From assembly GCA_023441125.1 (NCBI GenBank), contig JAEZQV010000470.1, positions 1 to 10,986 on the forward strand: a DNA stretch of 10,986 bases. The letters run 5' to 3'. A program made the position numbers and the translations under genes. The notes below the pieces were generated by a model. The model searched no databases, had not been told where the DNA came from, and was given only the letters and a program-made list of their open reading frames with translations. Shown one piece after another: positions 6,173 through 10,986 of the stretch (position 1 is the first letter of the stretch; each line of letters begins with the position of its first letter). This stretch comes from Bacillota bacterium. Its GTDB lineage: Bacteria > Bacillota_C > Negativicutes > Sporomusales > Sporomusaceae.

Positions 6173-8308
6173 ATGTCGAAGCAAATCTGTGAACTGGCGT
6201 ACCAGGGAGCGACAACTGCGGTAAGTGTTGCGGAAAAACTCCTTACTGAAGCCATCGAGAAACACGGTGCCGAAGCACCGGTAAAGTATCCTGACACGGC
6301 GTATAAGCTGCCGATGATTACCGCCCTGAGCGGTGAGGAAGTAACAACTTTAGGTGATATTGTTCCTGTTTTAAAGAGAATTAAAGAAAACAACCTGCGC
6401 CCTGAACCAGAATTAGGCAATGCCCTGCTGTCGGGGGAAGCTACCTTGTATGCCGGTGAAATCATTGAAGCCTTGCGCTATGTTGGCGGAGCCAAACCGG
6501 ATGAACCACCTTATACCGGTTTTTTGCCTGACCCCATTCTGCGCAAATTCGGTGTGCCTCTGGTTGACGGCACAATTCCCGGCGTAGCCGTTGTTACCGG
6601 TAAGGCCAAAGACGCCAAAGCCGGCGCCGCCCTCATTAAGGACTTGCAGTCCAAAGGCATACTGGTTATGCTGGTTAACGACATTATTGAGCAATGTATC
6701 GCCGAAAATATCAAAGTCGGGGTCGATTACCTGACTTTCCCGCTGGGCAAATTCACCCAGATTATTCATGCCGTGAATTTCGCGGCCCGGGCCGGTCTGG
6801 CCTTTGGCGGCGTCCCTAAAGGCGCCCGTGAGCAAATGCTGGACTATCAAAAGCGCCGGGTGCCCGCTTTCGTTATTGCTTTGGGAGAACTGGACGCTGT
6901 TACCGTGGCCATCGGCGCCGGGGCGCTGTTCATGGGCTTCCCCATCGTCACCGACCAGGCCTTGCCGCCGGAGCTTACCATCCCCGGTCTCCTGGAGCCG
7001 CAGCCGGATTATGACAAAATCGTCAAGTTGGCTTTGGAACTGCGCGGCATCAAACTCAAAATTGTGGATATCCCTGTGCCCATTACCGTTGGCCCGGCTT
7101 TTGAAGGTGAAACCATCCGGAAAAAAGAGGCCTGGGTCGAATTCGGCGGCGGCCGTTCACCGGGCTTTGAGCTTGTGCGGATGTGCGGCGCCGAGCAGGT
7201 CGAGGACGGCAAAATTGAGGTTATCGGGCCGGAGATTGATGAAATGCCGGAAGGCAGTGTGTTCCCGTTAGGCATTATGGTGGATATCTACGGCCGCAAA
7301 ATGCAGGAAGACTTTGAAGGGGTGCTGGAACGCCGCATCCATTATTTCATCAATTACGGTGAGGGTCTCTGGCATGTCGCCCAGCGCGATTTGTGCTGGC
7401 TCAGGATTAGTAAAGGCGCGCAGGCTGCCGGCTTTAAAATCCGTCATTACGGTGAACTCTTAATTGCCAAATTCAAATCCGATTATCCGGCCATTGTCGA
7501 CCGGGTACAGGTAACGCTGATTACCGATGCCAAAGTGATTGAAGAAAAAATCGCCCTTGCCCGCGAGAAGTACCAGGCCCGCGATGCCCGCCTGAAAGGC
7601 CTTACCGACGAGTCGGTCGATACGTTTTATTCCTGCACCCTGTGCCAGTCGTTCGCACCCAATCATGTCTGCATTGTTTCCCCCGAGCGGGTTGGTCTGT
7701 GCGGTGCGGTAAGCTGGCTGGACGCCAAGGCTTCCAACGAAATTACGCCGACCGGTCCCAACCAGCCGATTGCAAAGGGCGAGTGCCTCGACGACGAAAA
7801 AGGCATGTGGCAGAACCTGAATCATTTCCTGCATACGGCCTCCAACCGCACGCTGGACGAAGTCAATCTGTACACGCTGATGGATAAGCCCATGACTTCC
7901 TGCGGCTGTTTCGAAGCCATTATCGCCGTGCTGCCAATGACCAATGGCGTGATGATCACCACCCGTGAACATTCCGGCGAAACCCCCTGCGGCATGACCT
8001 TCTCCACACTGGCCGGCACCTGCGGCGGCGGTGTACAGACTCCCGGCTTCATGGGCATTGGCCGCCGCTATATTGTAAGCTCCAAGTTCATCCCGGCCGA
8101 CGGCGGCCTGGGACGGGTGGTCTGGATGCCGAAAGAGCTGAAGGAGTACCTGAAAGAGGAAATAGTTGAACGGGCTGCCCTCCTTGGTCTGGGCGCCGAC
8201 TTTATCGACAAAATTGCCGACGAAACGGTTGGCACCACCGAGGAAGAAATATTGCCCTTCCTGGAAGAGAAGCAGCATCCGGCTTTGAAAATGCCCCCGT
8301 TAATGTAA
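6173..8308 (+). CDS. acsB: Acetyl-CoA synthase (CO dehydrogenase/acetyl-CoA synthase, ACS subunit)
   Basis: A 711-residue enzyme that assembles acetyl-CoA from CO, CoA and the methyl group of the corrinoid iron-sulfur protein, the final step of the Wood-Ljungdahl pathway. The A-cluster ligands are all present: Cys488, Cys491, Cys500 and Cys510 for the [4Fe-4S] cubane and the bridge to the proximal nickel, and the Cys577-Gly-Cys579 motif for the distal nickel. Every one is offset by exactly 18 from the Moorella numbering (506, 509, 518, 528, 595, 597), so there is no indel between them. Length is close to the 729 residues of that enzyme. The N-terminal CODH-contact and ferredoxin-like regions appear intact. 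ATG 6173 is 7 bases after GGAGG (6161-6165); the in-frame ATG 6167 leaves only one base. It has its own promoter and terminator, with no acsA, acsC, acsD or acsE beside it. Confidence 0.97.
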   Translation: MSKQICELAYQGATTAVSVAEKLLTEAIEKHGAEAPVKYPDTAYKLPMITALSGEEVTTLGDIVPVLKRIKENNLRPEPELGNALLSGEATLYAGEIIEALRYVGGAKPDEPPYTGFLPDPILRKFGVPLVDGTIPGVAVVTGKAKDAKAGAALIKDLQSKGILVMLVNDIIEQCIAENIKVGVDYLTFPLGKFTQIIHAVNFAARAGLAFGGVPKGAREQMLDYQKRRVPAFVIALGELDAVTVAIGAGALFMGFPIVTDQALPPELTIPGLLEPQPDYDKIVKLALELRGIKLKIVDIPVPITVGPAFEGETIRKKEAWVEFGGGRSPGFELVRMCGAEQVEDGKIEVIGPEIDEMPEGSVFPLGIMVDIYGRKMQEDFEGVLERRIHYFINYGEGLWHVAQRDLCWLRISKGAQAAGFKIRHYGELLIAKFKSDYPAIVDRVQVTLITDAKVIEEKIALAREKYQARDARLKGLTDESVDTFYSCTLCQSFAPNHVCIVSPERVGLCGAVSWLDAKASNEITPTGPNQPIAKGECLDDEKGMWQNLNHFLHTASNRTLDEVNLYTLMDKPMTSCGCFEAIIAVLPMTNGVMITTREHSGETPCGMTFSTLAGTCGGGVQTPGFMGIGRRYIVSSKFIPADGGLGRVVWMPKELKEYLKEEIVERAALLGLGADFIDKIADETVGTTEEEILPFLEEKQHPALKMPPLM

Positions 8309-8319
8309 AAAAAGAATTG

Positions 8320-8365
8320 AAGGAAGGTACCCCTGCTGGTAGCACGCGGGGTACCTTCCTTTTTT
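8320..8365 (+). terminator. Strong terminator between convergent genes
   Basis: A perfect 14-bp stem (8320-8333 with 8348-8361, centred on GGTACC in each arm) with a further TGCT/AGCA pairing in the loop (8334-8337, 8341-8344), followed by T residues to 8365. It ends the acsB transcript. On the minus strand the hairpin is followed by a T-run a few bases later, so it may also serve the convergent methyltransferase gene, which stops at 8370. Confidence 0.92.
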
Positions 8366-8369
8366 AATT

Positions 8370-9478
8370 TTAAGTAGCCTTTTTGTCAAAAGCAGCTGCT
8401 GACAGTTGCGCTGCAGGCGTGTTTGCCTGTATTTTGGCACATTCCCGTGCCGTTTTCATATACTGGTACAGGTTTTCTGCTGGAGTACCGATCGAAACTG
8501 CGCAGCCTGTACCGAGCGTGAAGCCCTTGGGGCTGTCATACGCTTTGCGGAAACATAGACGTATGCCTCTATCAATCGCTTCCAAGGTACCGAAGCGAAG
8601 TACATCGACAGGCGGCAAATTTCCTACCAGATGCACTTTGGTACCGATGAGTTTTTTAGCCGTTTCCAGGTCAACCGCATTGTCGACACTAATGGCGCTG
8701 CAACCGGTGGCGGCCATGTCGGCCAGCGTTTTCGCTGTATTGCCGCAAATATGGAGCAAGATACCGGCAGGACGTACCTTGCTGAGTTCCGCGAAAACAT
8801 AGGCGGTATATGGTTTGGCAAATTGCTGATATGTTGTGCGGCTCAGCATGGTACCTGAGGCAACCGGGTCCATTGTGGCTACCGAGCTGCCTTCCTTGAG
8901 GAAGAGCGTATGAACTTTAATTAATACATCGGCGGCAAATCTATAATTTTATGTGCTTGTTCCGGGTTGCGGTAGATAGCCCGAAGCAGGTTTGCGGCGC
9001 CGGCAAAACGGGCTGCCAGGGTAAAGGGGCCTTCCATGCCGACACCGATGGCGCCGACTTCATCGCCGGCTGCTGCCTGCAGCCGGTGAAACACTTCATA
9101 AGTATGCTGAAACGTATAATCTTTTTTTGAACAGACCAAGTCAAGGTTAAGGCTGCTCAGATCGTTTAAATCGGCAACCGGCGGACGTTTAACCGAATTG
9201 GGACCGATGTCGCTAATAAAGAGTTCGCCGCCGAACAATCCCACCAGCGCATCGGTGTCATACTGTGTGGCCACATTGTCATAGCCTAATTCGCGATAAG
9301 CATGCAGAATTACTTTGGCACGCAGCTCGGGTTCTTCCCGCCACTGACTGTATTTTAGCCCGAGCAGATCGCCGGCTGCACAGCCATACGCCAGCGCAAT
9401 AGGCATTCGATCCGCTTGCTGGTTATTGGCAAGCGCCTGCCTGCGTGCCAGTGGCGTCATTTGATCTTCTTTATGCAT
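8370..9478 (-). pseudogene. Uroporphyrinogen-decarboxylase-family corrinoid methyltransferase, frameshifted
   Basis: Two adjacent minus-strand frames (9478-8921 and about 8932-8370) together make one protein of about 369 residues, the usual size of MtaA/CmuA-like methyltransferases of the URO-D superfamily. These move methyl groups between a corrinoid protein and a thiol or other acceptor. The upstream part has MTPLARRQALANN and VGMEGPFTLAARFAGA. The downstream part has DPVASGTMLSRTTYQQF, then His-Ile-Cys-Gly and a later GTGCAVSIGTP cysteine, matching the H-x-C-x(n)-C zinc/thiol site. The break is in a short run at 8937-8939 (TTT on the coding strand): adding one base restores IIDFAADVLIKVHTLFLKEG and joins the halves. 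Without it, translation ends at TAA 8921-8923. The start ATG (9478-9476) has an AGGAGG 7 bases upstream. It may be a true pseudogene or a sequencing error. True uroporphyrinogen decarboxylase is unlikely given the methyltransferase-like zinc motif. Confidence 0.8.
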
Positions 9479-9485
9479 AGTGAGA

Positions 9486-9494
9486 CCTCCTTTT
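9486..9494 (-). promoter_or_regulatory. Ribosome binding site of the methyltransferase gene
   Basis: The coding strand reads AAAAGGAGG, 7 bases before ATG 9478-9476. This fixes the start and shows that initiation signals of the frameshifted gene are intact, as expected for a recent break or a sequence error. Confidence 0.8.
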
Positions 9495-9508
9495 AGCCGC
9501 AGCAGCCA

Positions 9509-10986
9509 TTAGGTGTTTGCTCTTCTGACTTGGCATAGCAGCGCTTTAAAGACCGGAAAGCCGGAAATTGGGTCACGGTTGGTAAAGTCCGTTACGCTGT
9601 TGGGGTTGGCTTCACGCCAGGCCGGGGCCTGTATAATGCCGCCGCCGCCCGCGTTGCTTTCGATTTCACCAGGCGGTATAATCTCGGTAACACGGGCATA
9701 GAAGGGAGCTTGGCCGCGGGGCGAACTCAAAAGGACCTTATCGCCGTCTGATATACCTCTTGGCGCTGCATCACTGGGATGAATAAGGATTTCGGGGTGA
9801 GGCTGGTGCTTTAAGAGACCAAGAATATTTAAGTGCTGGGAGCGGAAGGTCGATTGGATACGGGTTCCGGTATTTAAAATCAGGGGGAACTGTCTGAATA
9901 CATCGGGACTGCCTAACGGCCCTTCCGTAGGTTCGGTATAGACCGGCAACGGGTCATAGCCAAAGTCCGACAGCAGCTGCGAGGTAATTTCAAGCTTGCC
10001 GGACGGCGTATTAAAGCCGGGTTGGCCGTCGGGGCGAAGAACTCCCAACGCATATTTTTTATACTGTCGTGCCGGTACAGGGATAGCAACGCCTTCAGGC
10101 TTGCTGCGCAATTCTTCCAGCAGTTCGGGCTTGCGGGCAAAGGCACGTTGCAGCAGTTCTTCTTCATTTTGGGGGTATAGGTGGCCGTAACCCAGGCGTT
10201 TGGCAATGGCCGCCAAAATAAACAAATCGTTGCGTGCCTCCCCGACCGGGGCTATTACCGGCTGACGCAGCCTGACATAGCCGGGATATAATTGATAGGA
10301 AGTATTCTCAAAGTAGGTTGTTGCCGGCAGCACCACATCGGCAAAAAGTGCGTCCCGCGTCATAAACCGGTCAATTACCGCAAAGAACTCCAGGTGATTA
10401 AGCGTCTTTTCCCAGAGCTCCGTATCGGGATAGGAAGTTAGTATTGAGGCACCGCAGTTTAATAGTCCCTTAATCGGGTAGGGGTTGCCTGTCAGTACGG
10501 CTTTGGGAAATTCCATGAATTGGGCGCAGCCTGTTAGCTGATAGCACAGCGGATATTCTTCAGCGCCTATGGGAAGTCTGGCGTGCGGCCGCGGAAACTT
10601 TGGCTTATCAAAAGGTAATTGCGGCGGCAGATTGATAGATAACCCGCCGGGAACATCCAAGTTGCCGGTAATAGCCCAGAGAATATAGACGGCACGGATG
10701 GTCTGCACGCCGCTGTTAGAGTATTCCAGACCGGTATAGGTCCTGATCGTCGCATGGTTGGCAGCGGCAATTTCCCTGGCCAGATTAATTACAGTTTCCG
10801 CCGGCACCTGGGTAATTGTTTCTACAAACTGCGGGGTAAAGGCCTGGACGTAAGCGGTCAATTCGGCAAAGCCTGTTGTCCAAGTGGCGACAAATTCCTC
10901 GTCATAAAGTTTGTCGTTAATTATAACCCTTAACAGGCCAAGCGCCAGGGCACCATCCGTTCCAGACCGCAGAGGCACCCAGAGGT
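9509..10986 (-). CDS. Molybdopterin oxidoreductase, 5' end outside window
   Basis: The C-terminal 492 or so residues of a bis-MGD molybdoenzyme. The frame is open to the window edge; the first readable residues (LWVPLRSGTDGALALG) match the internal PLRPGTDGAL motif of the family, so the GTG at 10978 is not the start. Missing are the N-terminal iron-sulfur site and the Mo ligand (Cys, Sec or Ser), about 200 residues. Seen are YTGLEYSNSGVQTIRA, ITGNLDVPGGL, FADVVLPATTYFE, FNTPSGKLEI, the MGD-domain TRIQSTFRSQH, and the C-terminal NRDPISGFPVFKALLCQV. This style recalls the acetylene hydratase, thiosulfate reductase and transhydroxylase-like branch, but the substrate cannot be assigned. It differs from the DmsA-like protein at 3148-5424, so it is not a recent duplicate. 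The methyltransferase gene starts 30 bases downstream on the same strand, so they probably form an operon. Confidence 0.88.
   Translation of the reverse strand, partial: LWVPLRSGTDGALALGLLRVIINDKLYDEEFVATWTTGFAELTAYVQAFTPQFVETITQVPAETVINLAREIAAANHATIRTYTGLEYSNSGVQTIRAVYILWAITGNLDVPGGLSINLPPQLPFDKPKFPRPHARLPIGAEEYPLCYQLTGCAQFMEFPKAVLTGNPYPIKGLLNCGASILTSYPDTELWEKTLNHLEFFAVIDRFMTRDALFADVVLPATTYFENTSYQLYPGYVRLRQPVIAPVGEARNDLFILAAIAKRLGYGHLYPQNEEELLQRAFARKPELLEELRSKPEGVAIPVPARQYKKYALGVLRPDGQPGFNTPSGKLEITSQLLSDFGYDPLPVYTEPTEGPLGSPDVFRQFPLILNTGTRIQSTFRSQHLNILGLLKHQPHPEILIHPSDAAPRGISDGDKVLLSSPRGQAPFYARVTEIIPPGEIESNAGGGGIIQAPAWREANPNSVTDFTNRDPISGFPVFKALLCQVRRANT

Noticed and set aside
7460..8278. 272-codon minus-strand open frame opposite acsB
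   Set aside because: Antisense shadow of the A-cluster region of acsB; no recognisable domain and no ribosome binding site support.

Overview
The window looks like chromosome of a strict anaerobe with a Wood-Ljungdahl pathway. The decisive gene is a complete acetyl-CoA synthase (acsB), whose six A-cluster cysteines lie at the spacing of the Moorella thermoacetica enzyme. Two bis-MGD molybdoenzymes, an [FeFe]-hydrogenase remnant, a corrinoid-methyltransferase-like gene and strong GGAGG ribosome binding sites also fit an acetogenic Firmicute. The gene mix suggests the Sporomusaceae (Negativicutes), but that placement is inference; no rRNA, tRNA or marker gene is present to prove it.

Layout: (1) 107-1770, plus strand: a biosynthetic-type thiolase followed by an overlapping or nearly overlapping hotdog acyl-CoA thioesterase. 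(2) 1777-1962: a short decayed [FeFe]-hydrogenase piece, then a strong terminator. (3) 2231-3010: a QueG-like iron-sulfur protein of uncertain function with its own terminator. (4) 3148-6005: a two-gene operon for a DmsAB-like molybdoenzyme and its four-cluster ferredoxin subunit. It has a good sigma-A-type promoter, overlapping cistrons, no Tat signal and no membrane anchor gene. (5) 6173-8308: acsB as a single gene with its own extended -10 promoter, an inverted repeat over the -35 and a very strong terminator. (6) 8370-10986, minus strand and convergent with acsB: a molybdopterin oxidoreductase whose 5' end lies outside the window, then, 30 bases later, a uroporphyrinogen-decarboxylase-family methyltransferase broken by one frameshift.

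How they may work together: AcsB joins a methyl group from the corrinoid iron-sulfur protein, CO and CoA into acetyl-CoA. The thiolase could condense two acetyl-CoA (or cleave acetoacetyl-CoA) and the thioesterase could release the acid, but no other gene of the acs cluster or of a butyrate/PHB pathway is present here. The DmsAB-like pair looks like a soluble cytoplasmic reductase or oxidase of unknown substrate. The minus-strand pair suggests a methyl-transfer or C1-related role, now possibly lost through the frameshift.

No mobile element, CRISPR array, tRNA or rRNA was seen. The most noteworthy points are acsB standing alone under its own operator-like promoter, the anchorless DmsAB pair, the internally deleted hydrogenase relic, and the single-base frameshift in the methyltransferase gene. 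I did not find a clearly new multi-gene system.
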